Origin: Rhytidiadelphus loreus
Lineage: Eukaryota; Streptophyta; Bryopsida; Hypnales; Hylocomiaceae
DNA length: 64,000 bases
Reading direction: 5' to 3'
Assembly (NCBI GenBank): GCA_947034895.1
Contig: OX344763.1
Location: forward strand, 30,875,025-30,939,024
Below the pieces are notes generated by a model. It did no database searches. It had not been told where the DNA came from and saw nothing but the letters and a program-made list of their open reading frames with translations. Below, in pieces: positions 1-11,660 of the stretch. The translations under genes and the position numbers were made by a program. Each line of letters starts with the position of its first letter. Position 1 is the stretch's first letter.

Positions 1-1600
1 TGAAGGTTGATATATTGATAGAAAGACTGTTCACTAGAAGGGAGTCTTCTGATCTCCATTTCAAGTTCACTAATCTTTTCCTGCTAATTAATGTTCTCAA
101 TCTACAAAAACGACATAATGAGGGTTGGTGAGAGAAAGTAAGATGGCTTGCATCAGTATATCCTATGCTCTTTCGCAATCTTCAAACTTTAAAAGATTAG
201 TGTAGCTTCATCTTCTTTATCAAGCACTATTCCATGCTCTTTTGCAACCCTTTAGACTTGAAAAGAATCATATTTTAATAGACTACATTGCAAAAGAAAC
301 TACCAAAATCAATCCTCAATCATAAGAGGGAACTATAGGTATACAAAGGGTTCTTGGTCCCTTTCTTCAATTTCTTGAAATCTCTCAACAACAAAAAAAG
401 TTATTCTTCAATTGTTGCAAATTTCCAATTGTTCAAATCAAATTGTTTAAAAAGTGTAAATATTTTTATTTGAAAAGTTAATTTTTGAAGTCAAACATAC
501 TTATATCCCTTGAAGTATAGAATATTAGCAACAAAAAATTAAAATATTCTTCTCCATAGGAATGAAGAGAACTAAGACAAGAATTTAAAATTATTTGGAT
601 GGATGAAAAAAAAAGATTATATAGGCTTAGGACATATTTGCATTCATCTATTGTTTGAAATTTGAACAACTGGTCTTTAAAGGACTATAGTAATGGTTTA
701 ATCTTGGAAGGACGTTGAGACCAAAAATTGGCTAATGGATGACTGTAGAGATATAGAATAACAAAATGCTCCTATTGGTCTAAAATTCTGAAATATTTTG
801 GCCTTTTGGACAAAACCTATTGTCCTTTAGGAATACAGTAGAAATGGTGTACCTATCAAATTATCCAGTTGTTTGTGGCCTTTATTTAATTAGAAAAATT
901 GAGATGGGAGTAATTATGGAGTGTTCTTCCTATTGTATAGTATACTATTAAAATACCATGAAAAAAAGAGAAAGAGACAATGATTGTTGATTATCGAAAT
1001 CAAAGTGTGCAAGGCTTTATACAAGGTACTTGGTATAGTATATTTGTTAGAAACTAAGAATTATTGGTAGTAATTAATAGCACAAGTAACAATTGCTTTT
1101 CCATTTCAAATCCCAATAATAGTACCAATTTCTTCATGACTTGAAAATGCTTTGACCGAGTTTCAAGACTTATAGTATTTAAAGTCATACTAGAAGATGG
1201 CAACATGCCCAAAGCTGAATTCCTTTTTTATGGAATGTAGAAGATTTATTGGCTAAGTTACTATGCACTATGAAAATGAGACCGTCTTTATTCATGAGTT
1301 TAGGTTTAGTAGGAAATTAAAGAATCTTTGGTCCAAGTTTGGATAGAAGATTTTTATAATTCATTGTTTATTTAAGTCCAATTAGATAAGAAGTAGAACT
1401 TATACAAATGCGGATGTCCTAACAACAAATTGGTTAAAGAGTCGATTGATAAAAATATGCAACTCTAAATACCTACCTTTGCAAAATTTGAATGTAGAGA
1501 GGAGTGTTTTTATTTTTATATAGTTACCACTCTTGACTACCTCAACGAAGGTGCTTGAAAAATCATGAGTTGCAACAATTTTATTTGTGCATTCCAACCC
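1..1600. other. AT-rich intergenic DNA, no gene seen
   Basis: This stretch is AT-rich with many short poly-A and poly-T runs and stop codons in all frames. The only open frames are 60-70 codons long and resemble no family I know. I see no RNA gene or clear transposon terminus here. Confidence 0.6.
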
Positions 1601-1614
1601 AAGGACCTCTTAGT

Positions 1615-2000
1615 GGGCTTCTTGGTGTCAAGAGGGGTCCCTAGAAGACTCAAGATTTGGAAATTTTAAAAAAAAAATGTTGCCTTTCTAGTCACCCTTT
1701 AAACATTTTAGTCAAGGCGCCAACAAATTATGAGTTATGTCTTCTTATCCTCTAAGTCACTCTCAATGGGTCTTTCAATGGGCTTCTTGATGCTGAAAAA
1801 GGTCCTAGGGTGCCATAGTTCCAAATTAATTAATTTAAAGAAATTCCTTGCCTTTGACTCCCTTAGTCATTCTAGTCACATTTCTCAGTCATGGAGGTGC
1901 GCAACATCGAAGGGGCGATGTGTGATGTTTGATACTCTCTATCCCGAATTAAATTACTCTCAATCGGCCACTTAATGTTGAGAGGAGTCTTAGGGGGTAG
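1615..2000. repeat. Diverged tandem repeat, about 165-185 bp unit
   Basis: Related blocks begin near 1615, 1780 and 1966. Each starts with a GGGCTTCTTG-like word, followed by an AGG(G)GTCC/GGTCCTAGGG-like word, and ends with CTCTCAAT-like sequence. The first two blocks are full and the third is partial. Divergence is high, so this is an old array. No coding role is visible. Confidence 0.5.
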
Positions 2001-2175
2001 GATTTTCTATCATGGTGTGACATTGGCTTTTCTTGTCGAGATGTCCATCAACATTGGTCGAGATGTATTTTGATGCATCATGATCTTGTCTCAAAAAAAA
2101 TAATGTTTTTTCTTGGACAGTCTAGCGGACTCTAGCCGTCCAAAAACTTTATTTATTTAATTTTTCATGACCTTA

Positions 2176-2347
2176 ACGGATGTTGAGGTTGAATCCTTAC
2201 ATTTCGACAGACATCTTGACAGACGTTGAGGTTGAATCCTAACATTTCGACATACATTTTGATGGATGTTGCGGTTGAATCTTAAAATTTCGGCAGACAT
2301 CTTGACGGACGTTGAGGTTGAATCCTAACATTCCGGTAGACATCTTG
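2176..2347. repeat. 43-bp tandem repeat, four copies
   Basis: Four consecutive 43-bp units fill 2176-2347 exactly. Each contains GACGTTGAGGTTGAATCC (or a one- to three-base variant) and ends in CAGACATCTTG or a variant. The array lies just outside the left inverted repeat of the 17.8-kb unit. Confidence 0.8.
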
Positions 2348-2410
2348 ATGTACCAATGTGACACTAAAAAATTTGTTGGGCGGGTCTGCCGTTTTTACTC
2401 TCAGTTCTAC

Positions 2411-2442
2411 TACAAAGGCCATATTCATTAAATTGAGACAAT
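2411..2442 (+). repeat. Left terminal inverted repeat with flanking TACA
   Basis: 2415-2442 matches the reverse complement of 20155-20182 without mismatch. After one mismatch (G/A) the match continues for TGG. TACA at 2411-2414 is the proposed target duplication. The word ATTAAATTGAGACAAT recurs inside at about 2492-2508, possibly as a subterminal repeat. Confidence 0.65.
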
Positions 2443-3213
2443 GTGGATTCTCATTTTAATCATCTTCCTAAATTTAGTATGTAGAAGAGTCCATTAAATT
2501 GAGACAATTCAAAAAATTGAGACCATAAACTGCTTGAAGAATAAAGAATTTGTACAAGTATAAGAAATTGGAGGACAAAAATAGTAGTGAAGGACGTTGA
2601 AAGGAGGGATTTTGGATGGGAAACTAGAACCATTTATAATAAGTGCTTAACTAAAATATCTAAGTAAATAGTTTGACATATAGTGAGGTAGAGATTTTTG
2701 AAATCATCCATGATAGAATACATTTGTACACCTAGCCTGATCAAAAACTACAATGTCAAAGTAAAGAATTTGACATATGCTTAGATAGAGAAGTTCATAA
2801 TTACTTTGTATAGAAAACATTAGTACTCATCGTGTTCCATAACAAATGTCATAGACAATAGAATTCCAATGAAGAACTTACAAAATACACAATACCATAC
2901 AAGAAATAAAAATAAAAATATATTATATTATACAACATCTATAACATCAAATTCTAAAATAATATAAAAAAAGATCAAAACAATGAACTAAAAGAATAAA
3001 AAAACTAAATCTATTTCATCTTCTCCACATGTTTTTTTCTAACAACTTTTTATTATATTTTTTTTTGCCCTAATCAAAGAAACTATCAACTTCTACAACT
3101 CTTTATAATTTATTTTTTTCCATATTTTTTTGTCATCCTCCCTAAAGTTAAGAAAATAACGTACAAACTCGCAAAACTCCTCATGATTTCCTATGCCTAC
3201 AAACTATTCATCT

Positions 3214-6062
3214 TCACTCCGAAGATACATTATTGCTTTCACCAGATACATATGCATCCACCGATGTCTGGATGATAGCAATTTGTATTTTGGGAATTCT
3301 AACTTTTGGATCAGAAGTGCCTTCTTTGAAACGTGGCTTCCAAGCAGTCATAATGCAGTCTGTATGCGTCCAACTCGGAGAGATAGCCTTATCCTCGCAC
3401 CAAGAATTCCCTTGTTTTGTGTCCCACCCAGCATATGTTTCTTCATTGGTGTGATGAAAAGACGTAGGTGTCCAATATTGAAGTTGAATCGAATTGACAT
3501 GACCTGGATCTGGATTAGGATTTGTTAAAGCCCGAGCAAGCCAAAATGGACGGAGGTCACCGTCAGCGGGGCGCACAACAACTAAGTAACCTGCATATAC
3601 ATCACGGCCAATACGAAATGAAGGAGGTGGACGATCACGCCTACGACCAACAAAAGGTGCATCTTCTGCAAACTCCTCACGCATCGTACCATCATCTAGG
3701 TATTGGTCTTCCACCTCATCAGCAACACAAGAATTTGGCCAAAATCCATGCTGCAATGTCTCATGTACCACAAGCGGAGCATTGAGAGCACTTCTCACAC
3801 CTTCCCAATATTTCCGCACCGGCTCATTCTTCCTCCTAAACTCGCCAGATAAGTCTTGATTTCCCATTGCCCCCCACAATGCAATGTACCCATCTAAACC
3901 CTTGCAAATCTCATCAAAGCAACGCATTTGTTGCGGTGGCAAAGGTAGAGGACTACCCCTCGGTACTTTAGGGTGCCCATCTATTGTCTCCTTCCACAAG
4001 CGAATCCCCCCACCCTCTTTCGGCAACCAATCAACATCGGTACAAAGGATCTTGTACTGCATCAATGGCCACCCATTGGAATCCTTATAAAATTTAAACT
4101 GTTGCGCTTGAAAATGACCCTGTAGAGAATCATCGCCTGTATGCAAATACCCGTCCACAAATCGCTTAAAATCAGGAACCTCCTCAATGAGATGAGGAAT
4201 TACGGGTTGTGTTTCACAATCCATGAAAGACTTCATCAACCTTGGAAGTGTGGGGTAGTCATTCGTCTTCAATTTAGTGCTCCAACGACCAAATAGAGCA
4301 TCAATGTCCTCATGAGTGTGTCCAACAATGAGGAAATTAATGTATATCTCTCGAAAAATAGCTCTATAGACAAGAAGAGAACAGAATGCAAAAACCCACC
4401 GATTCTTGTTGTCGCCAGAAGCATTGTCAAGCTGAAGAGTCAATGTTGGAGGAAGAGGTTGAGCTTCCTCCAATACTTCAGGGGGGGACCCGAGAGAGTC
4501 CGTACAAATCTCTGAACCTCTGTCAAAGCCTCTGTCAGTTCAGAACGCTCTCCTCCTACAAACAATTGACGAGATGAATGCTTCGGTTGGGACTCTAGAT
4601 CTCGCAATAATTTTGCAATGGACCCAATAGTATGGTTGGAGTCTGTTGGGAATATGTCCAAGCCATAGTGTGCATATCGCACATCTCCATGACCATGAGC
4701 AATCATGCCTGTAACAGCGACAGGCATCTTCATGAAAGAATCATTTCCCTTACTCTTGTGCGAGTAATGAGGGGAAGCAGTCTTTGAGTGATCCATCTTG
4801 TCATGGATTATAGTCAAAACCTTGTCAGGATACATCTCAGACATTGAACGGTTTCCATAGTACAAGTCCCTATGCGCCTTTTGCCCCGATAGGTGCACTC
4901 TCAATTTGTTAGACCACACGTCTTGCGCTCGTGAATGTGGAGTGCAAGCACTCTTAAGTTGCCTATATCTATCGCAGGTTCCACAACGAGAAAAACTATC
5001 TCCTCTAGCCTTTGGAGCATACTCTGGAAAAGATTGACGACGTATGTTGCTCAATCCACTAGCCGAAATATTTTGCAATTGAAGTGAGGAATTGACATTG
5101 TTAATCTGTGGCAACTTGTCCTTCCAACGAAATGCAGACGGTAGGACCATGGAGGGGACTTTCTCTCCAGACTCAAGGGTCCTCGATTTGTGAGGCATCG
5201 TGTCCGCTTCATTCTCCACTAACAATCGAAGAGTTGCTGTTGCTTGCAAAGTGTGTGTCCGAGGTTTTTTCATTCCAAGGTTGCCATGATGCTCCGGTTT
5301 CTGGTCATCTTTTGCCATCTTCTTGTATCTATAAAAGGTAGCCTTCGATACTCCATGGATGGCGCACCAAGCAACCGAACAAATTTCATGGTTTGCCAAG
5401 GTAATCATGTCCCTTCCATTGGAATCAGTGTGGGTTTGCTTGTGCACATCAAGCAGACGTGACTTGCGCCAGAACACTCCACCATCAATATGAAGTAGAG
5501 ACCGAACAGCTTGAATCTGACCACGTGGAAATGGTTGCAAGCAATTCTTCTGGCAACATTTCATACTAGAAACATCAGCAATTGCTTGCTCTGTGAGGAG
5601 GGCTTCTTTCTTCGGGAGATTGGTAGGCTCAGTCCTCTCACGTGAGCTTTCATAGGAACGAACTCTAGTCCGAACACGCCGCCTCGAACCATTTGAAGAG
5701 ACTGCAGTATTGAAGAGATGCGTTTGTTCGTGGTCATATAAGCTGGCACCATTAAGGTAGACCCTGGAAATGTGCCAGGAGTGCATGGACCACATCCACT
5801 CCGACGGAACATCTGCCTCACACAAAGACTCTGCAATTTGAATTGCAACCCGGTCATCACCGAGTGGCTGCCCGTCCATGTCAATGATGAGATCTGCATC
5901 AACATTATGACAAATCCCTTTTGCCACCTCTACCCCCTCCTCATTTCTGAGTGTGACGCATTTTGTATACCAAGAAGCTCGAGGAAATCCCTCGCAGGCT
6001 GCGACACCCGGCGGCAAAGTTGGCATTGGAATTGTAAACTCGTTGGCATCTGGAGTATCCAT
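3214..6062 (-). CDS. DUF7869-family protein, DDE-transposase-like, one frameshift
   Basis: Two overlapping minus-strand frames (6062-4440 and about 4478-3214) read as one protein of about 949 residues if one C is added to the run of seven C at 4481-4487; the total then divides exactly by three. From the N terminus I see a KCCQKNC cysteine cluster (about residue 167), a helix-turn-helix-like GVSKATFYRYKK, a second cysteine pair CGTCDRYRQLKSAC (about 357), IIHDKMDHSK (about 419), TLQLDNASGDNKNR (about 545) and VGHTHEDID (about 584). The last two are hallmarks of the DUF7869 family of eukaryotic repeat proteins. The spaced acids in IIHDKMD, QLDN and THEDID resemble the D, D and E of an RNase H-fold transposase; that role is inferred. 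The ATG at 6062 lies just downstream of the palindrome array, in divergent orientation to the ParB-like gene. The frameshift may be a real mutation or a homopolymer assembly error. An intron is less likely because the two frames join without loss. Confidence 0.75.
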
Positions 6063-6104
6063 TCTGCGCGTGAAAGAAAAAAAATTAATTCATACTATTA
6101 TGAA

Positions 6105-6726
6105 TATCCTCGAGTCGAGGATAATAAATAAGTAGAACACACTGACAAAACAGGGAGCAAAGCAACCTCAGTTGGAGGGTAAAATTGTATACCATTTTGG
6201 AGTAGGTAGTAGGAGTAAGAAAACAAAATGTATCTTCGATTCGAAGATACCTGGCGGACAAGATTGAGAGATAATATGTATTCCCACAGTCGACATTGGA
6301 GTGTCACACTTATTATGTACATGAACTCTATATATCAATTCAAATGTCAATGGATGACTATGTTTGTCTATGGTTATCATTCATATTCTATGTATGTATG
6401 TGATTATCCTCGGGTCGAAGATAATCTCGGTGCGTGTTGGAAATTATCCTCGGGTCGAGGATAATCTCGGTGCGTGTTGGAAATTATCCTCGGGTTGAGG
6501 ATAATCTCGGTGCGTGTTGGAAATTATTCTTGGATGAAAGATAATCTTCATGCATGTTTCAGATTATCCTCGACCCGAGGATAATTTCCAACACGCACCG
6601 AGATTATCTTCGACCCGAGGATAATCTCCAACACGCACCGAGATTATCCTCGAAACGAGGATAACCTGCATGCATGTTTTTGAATATCTATTCATGTTTG
6701 TGGTTATCCTCAACCCGAGGATAACC
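6105..6726. repeat. Palindrome array 1, 40-bp period with strand switch
   Basis: Two single palindromes (6105-6123, 6231-6251) are followed by palindromes starting at 6403, 6443, 6483, 6523 (decayed), 6563, 6603 and 6643, exactly 40 bp apart, and one more near 6702. The arms are TTATCCTCG-type and CGAGGATAA-type. In the first half the spacer reads CTCGGTGCGTGTTGGAA; from 6586 on it is the reverse complement TTCCAACACGCACCGAG, so the array folds back on itself around 6554. It lies 40-660 bp upstream of the DUF7869 start codon, where promoter or leader sequence is expected. Confidence 0.9.
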
Positions 6727-7641
6727 TCCATGCATATATGTGATAGACAAATTTATAGTTCCGACATTTACGGCGCAAGAATCGGTTGTTCATTCTTGAA
6801 CATAACATAGACAGGACAACATTTGAGATTTGACACCTGAATTCCCTAAACTCCAAGAATCAGAGGACTACGTAATACTACATGTAACTTTGCTTAACAC
6901 TGACGACCAAGAGCAGAAATCTAGCATTCAGTGAGAAGGGGAGAAGGGAAATAGAGAAACTTACGATAACCCGTGCAAAACTAAGCAAATTAGTCACATA
7001 AACTTGTAAATGCACTGCAAAAACATATGTTCAAAGGCCGTGCGGTAGCAATGTCTGCAAGAGGCCGCGGAGGAGGGAATACTGGAAAACACGAGAGAGG
7101 AAATGAGGTGCTCGAGGAAGAGAGTCGATGCACACACTAGCGGAAGAATGTGAGTGGGAGAATGTGAGCGGGAAATTTAATAGTATTTGAAATCTTCATA
7201 ATTTTGAGGGCGTAGGGGAGAAGTACCTCCTCGAATTATGGGGCCGTTGACATTATCATCCCCCAAATAATGACAATGATGTGGAATGTGATGGAAATTT
7301 TTATGAATAGAAATGGGATCTGACGTAGCCGATCTTTTTTAGATTTTAATAGGGGGATTTGTACTTTGTGGAATTTTTGGCAGTGACCTTTTTTCCAAAA
7401 ATGTGGAAATATTCTTTGTAGTCACAGCGGAATTTCGGATTTGGCAAATTTGGCAATTCATACACCACCCACCAACCAACCTTTTTTTTAAATACTTTAT
7501 TCTTATGTCTGATTTAGATGAATGTTTACGGTAGGTAACCACAGTAATTTGGCACATGTTGGGTCCAATGTGTATTGGCTATAAACAGAATTGTACGTAA
7601 TGAAAGCTTTCAATAGGGAATGAAGTTTGGACTTTCGGATT

Positions 7642-7738
7642 TTGGGGTTTAGGGTTTAGGGTTTAGGATTTAGGGTTTAGGGTTTAGGGTTTATGATGTA
7701 GGGTTTTGGGTGTAGGGTTCAGGGTTTAAGGTTTAGGA
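7642..7738. repeat. Interstitial telomere-type TTTAGGG tract
   Basis: About a dozen units of TTTAGGG run in tandem, first nearly perfect and then with single-base variants (TTTATGATG, TTTTGGGTG, TTCAGGG). TTTAGGG is the usual plant telomere repeat. A second very short copy lies at 20745-20759. Such tracts also arise in promoters as telo-box-like sequence, so neither a former telomere nor a repair scar is proven. Confidence 0.85.
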
Positions 7739-9879
7739 GCAATAGCAAAGTCTTCAACAAATGTAAATTACATGCTCATGAATTCAATGTTCATTGAATT
7801 CATTCACGAATATGTTCATGAATTCATCTTGATTTTGCAAATGATATTCAAAATTCACATTTATTTCTGAAATTCCAATATCCTGAAATTGAAAGATGCT
7901 TCTTATATAAATTTTATTAGGATTCTTGAAATTTTGAAATAATAGCAGGCAATAAAACATAATGCCTTTTTATTTTGAATATTACTAGTTTCAATTAATA
8001 AAGGATCTCCAATGTTGTGGACATCTAAATGACCGTACATGTTCAAAATTACCCAAAATCTTACATGGTACTTTTGAATCTGTAATTTAATTTTATAAAA
8101 AAAATATAGAACTTTGAGCTTCTGTTTTGAAAACAAAGAACAATGTACAATTCTGAATTTTTTAACATTTAATTCTATAAAATGCGGTACTTGTTATGTT
8201 TTATTTTCCATAAATGTTGAAACTCATTCTAAGAAATTTGCATTTACGTATGAGCACATCAAATTCTTGCTATTTGTCTTGTACAATACATTAGCAACTA
8301 ATGAAAAATGAAGGTAATTATGTTGTTTTTATTATGTAACTAAAATCATAAGAGCTATGAAATTTTAAAGAGGATAAGTATTGGAGATCAACAACATATT
8401 GTACTAGTTAAATTTTTGTATAAATTTGAAAGAATTATGATTCTTCAGTGTAATATATAATTTTGTTCAATTGTTTTTTAAATTAGAATGATTTGGATGA
8501 AAAAACATAAAGTTTGCAGAACACTATGAAGAACTACAATGAAAAAAAACTAAACTTTTATGAAGATAAAAGAAATAAAAAGCACATGCTTAGAATATTT
8601 CAAAAAGAAAGTATGAGAACTAGAACTATACAAAGTAGGATCCATACTCATTTTTAAAAGCTTAATAATTATGTGAAGTGTACAAAATGTAGAGACCCAT
8701 GTTCTAAGAAGTCGTCATGTCCACCTACATGGCATCCCAAACCATGATTTGGAGCATAATTGGCTTCAAATTAGACTACTTTGTTAGTACATTGAAATGA
8801 ATGATGGACTTTCCATTCATTTGCTACCAATCATTATTTTTAACTCCATCATGGTTTAGAACCTTGAACGACTTCAATGTCACATAAATAATCTTCATGA
8901 GAGGTTCACCTCCTAGAAATGAATGTATTATAATGTATCCCATACAATGACTCGCTAAATTGTATAAAAAATTAGTACTCTACAAGTTTTAGAAATTCTT
9001 TTATTACATCTTCTGTACTTCAAACACATAATTATTCAAAAAGTGCAAGTTATGTATGAAATAATAGTTCTTTAAACTACAAAACATGAATACTTAATTT
9101 TAATGTTTTGTTGATTTACCAAACAAATGGCACCAAATTTATTCACTTAAGAATCCTAAATTCTAGTTCAAAATATTTTGAACTTCTACATTTTCTTTCT
9201 TGTGCCATTTAATAGTTATTCCATACCTTTTTAAATGTTTAATCTTAAAAAAAATGGTGTTTAGACCTTTATAGATTACGATCATCTAAAAAGTAAAAGT
9301 TCTTTATAATTTAAAAAAAATAGCATAGAAAAAACTAAATTATTTATTATTTAATTATTTTTTTATTCATGACAATACTTTAGAAGTTTGGTTACATTTA
9401 CTAAACTTTGTATTTAGGGTAAAATTTTAGTATATGGAATGCTCAAAATCTTACGTAAGCCTTGAATAGGGTTTGAAATTTGGAAATTGTGTTTTGGTGT
9501 ATAAGTTCTAAAGATGCTTAGATTCATTTGAAACTTACAATGAATTCCAAGAAGCTAAAAAAAAAACCTTGGTTATTTAGAGTGTTAGGTACATTACAAA
9601 TTAGAAATACTATTGATTAAATTTTATTCAAATTTGTTTAAATTAGAAAATATAACCCCCCCCAATGGATATGGAATTTTTTCCGAAATTCTTGAAATAA
9701 GGAAATGTCTACATTACGTGAAAAAGTCTAAAAGAGATAAATTATGGGATGATAAGAAATGAAACACACTTTGCACAATTGCTTCATACATGTCTTCAAC
9801 ATCTCTTAGTCCCATTACGTGGACTCTTTACTTTCTTTAATCCCTAAACAACTGCTAAGCCATTTCTTGATAAATGAAT

Positions 9880-10462
9880 GAGAAACAATCTTGCCGTACT
9901 GGACACAAATGTAACTATTCATCTTCCAAAATTTATGGTGAAAAATAAAGATCAACTACAATAGTTTGTCTTCCAATTAGAGTTTCAACTATAATCTGTT
10001 GATGTTTCATTTTTTTAAGCCAACAATTTGTACGGTGACAAAACAAATGATTTCCATGATGACCGTCCAGACATTCAAAGGTTAATTTTTTTTTTTTAAA
10101 TTGGAACATTTAGAGAGCCCAAATGTCATGGGGTTGAATTTGTGGTTGAATTTTCAATTCTTCAAAATCAAATGCTACTTTGGAAAATAGGGACCTACAA
10201 AAATTGAATTGGATGAAGTTCTCTTACATTTTGTAGACCATGCATAATGCCAGACCATTTTTTGGTTGATGAATGACAGAAATCTCTTTGTGTCGGACAA
10301 AAATGCAACTATTCATCCTCCAAAATTTGAGTGCAAAGGAAAGATCATCTACAGTACTTTCTCTTCATATGAGAACTTTATCATTTTTTTAAACAAACAA
10401 TTCGCATGGTGAAAAAATAGATGATTTTCATTATGACCCACATGCTGTTCAAGGGTTCAAGA
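9880..10462. repeat. Diverged direct repeat of about 190 bp
   Basis: Sequence 9880-10090 recurs at 10268-10462. Both begin TGAATGA, pass through GGACA-AAATG-AACTATTCATC and CAAAATTT, and end in ATGATTT(C/T)CAT-ATGACC. Neither copy is open. The right copy stops just before the GC-rich region. Confidence 0.6.
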
Positions 10463-10739
10463 CACCTACGTGTATAGGACTTGAAGCTTAGAAGAAATAG
10501 GTTCTGGGGAGGCAAGTTTGGCGACATACATTCCGCAAGTTTGGCGACATACACTCCTGTAGGGTAAAAGGAGTAGGATTGGGAAGGACCGAAGCTGGGG
10601 AAGGAGGTTCGGGGAAGGAGGGTTGGAACCAGGGTTGGTCCGTCGTCCCTTTCCTCCGAAAGTTTTCCAATTTTTTTTTACGAACATTTTTCCAACTTCC
10701 GGCGTGGGTGATTCTCCGTCTTCAATCGCGTTTTGTTTT

Positions 10740-11165
10740 TGTAGCTTTGGTTTGGGGCGCGCGGGGTTTCAGGCGCGGTTTAGTTCAGTCTTCTTGAGGC
10801 GCGGTGTCTTCCAGCTTCAATCCAACTTCAGGCGCGGTTTACTTCCAGTTTGAGGCGCGGTGTTTTCAGCTTTAGGCGCGGTGTCTTTCGAGTTGAGGGT
10901 GCGGTTTCTTTGCAGTTTGAGGCGCGGTGTTTTCAGCTTCAGGCGCGGAGTTTTCGACATTCATGCGCGCAAGTTTTCAACTTGAGGCGTGGAGTTTTCA
11001 ACTTCAGACGCGGGGTTTTCGATCTTCAAGCGTGGGGGTTTCTCGATTCGTGCACGGGAGTTGCACGCAGCAGTGTAAGTTTCCAGCTCCAGCTGCAGCA
11101 CGAGTTTCCAGCTCCAGTTTCAGCGTGACTTTCCAGCTCCAGTTTCAACGTGAGTTTCCATCTTC
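10740..11165. repeat. GC-rich minisatellite island upstream of the ParB-like gene
   Basis: The composition changes sharply from AT-rich to GC- and CpG-rich. About a dozen imperfect units of 20-30 bp share GAGGCGCGGTGTTTTCAGC-like words between 10740 and 11050. Next come 3.3 copies of a 25-bp unit (AGTTTCCAGCTCCAG plus a variable end) at about 11076-11160. The frames here are open only because of the repeat. The position about 1.3 kb upstream of the ParB-like start suggests a promoter or leader region, which is inferred. Confidence 0.65.
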
Positions 11166-11660
11166 CCAATATTTTGCACCAAGTTTTCTGATTTATTCTT
11201 TGTGTATGTAGTTATTTTTTTTGTTCTTTGGGCATGTAGTTTGCAATTATTCATATTCTTGTTTCAAATCATTGTTGTGTTTTCAAATTGTTTATCTTGT
11301 TCCAATTTCCATGCCAGTGTTAGTTGCTTAGGTTTTAGAATTCGGGTTTGTGATTTTTGTTCATTTGTCATTGCATTAGGGTTTAGGCAGAGTCGACTAC
11401 ATCTGGAAGTGTTGAAATTTTTTTGAAGCATTCGATAATTTGCTGCAGGAAGTGTGCAGGAGGTGAGGAACTTTTCAATTTCTGTGTCTACCACTGCTCT
11501 TGGTTTGAATGCGTGATATCATTTTTGTTTCTATGCACGTTATAATTCAATCAAGATTGTAATCTATGTTTGCATTCTACATGAGCACAGATGATTAGTA
11601 TTAGAAATAGGGTTTCTGACTTCATTTTCTTCAGTTATTCTTCTTTGAACAATAGAAATC

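Larger units (their letters stand above)
6727..10570. other. AT-rich spacer between the divergent genes
   Basis: No open frame longer than 80 codons and no recognisable family is present. The stretch contains a telomere-type repeat tract (7642-7738) and a diverged direct repeat (9880-10462), otherwise AT-rich sequence with poly-A and poly-T runs. It separates the DUF7869 gene (leftward) from the ParB-like gene (rightward). Confidence 0.6.

Noticed and set aside
6403..6726. CRISPR-like array of regularly spaced palindromes
   Set aside because: The spacers are the same sequence (or its reverse complement) instead of unique sequences, no cas genes are present, and the DNA is from a plant. It is a tandem repeat.
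10579..11211. Overlapping GC-rich plus-strand frames
   Set aside because: They are open because of tandem repeats lacking stops in several frames at once; amino-acid order only follows the repeat.
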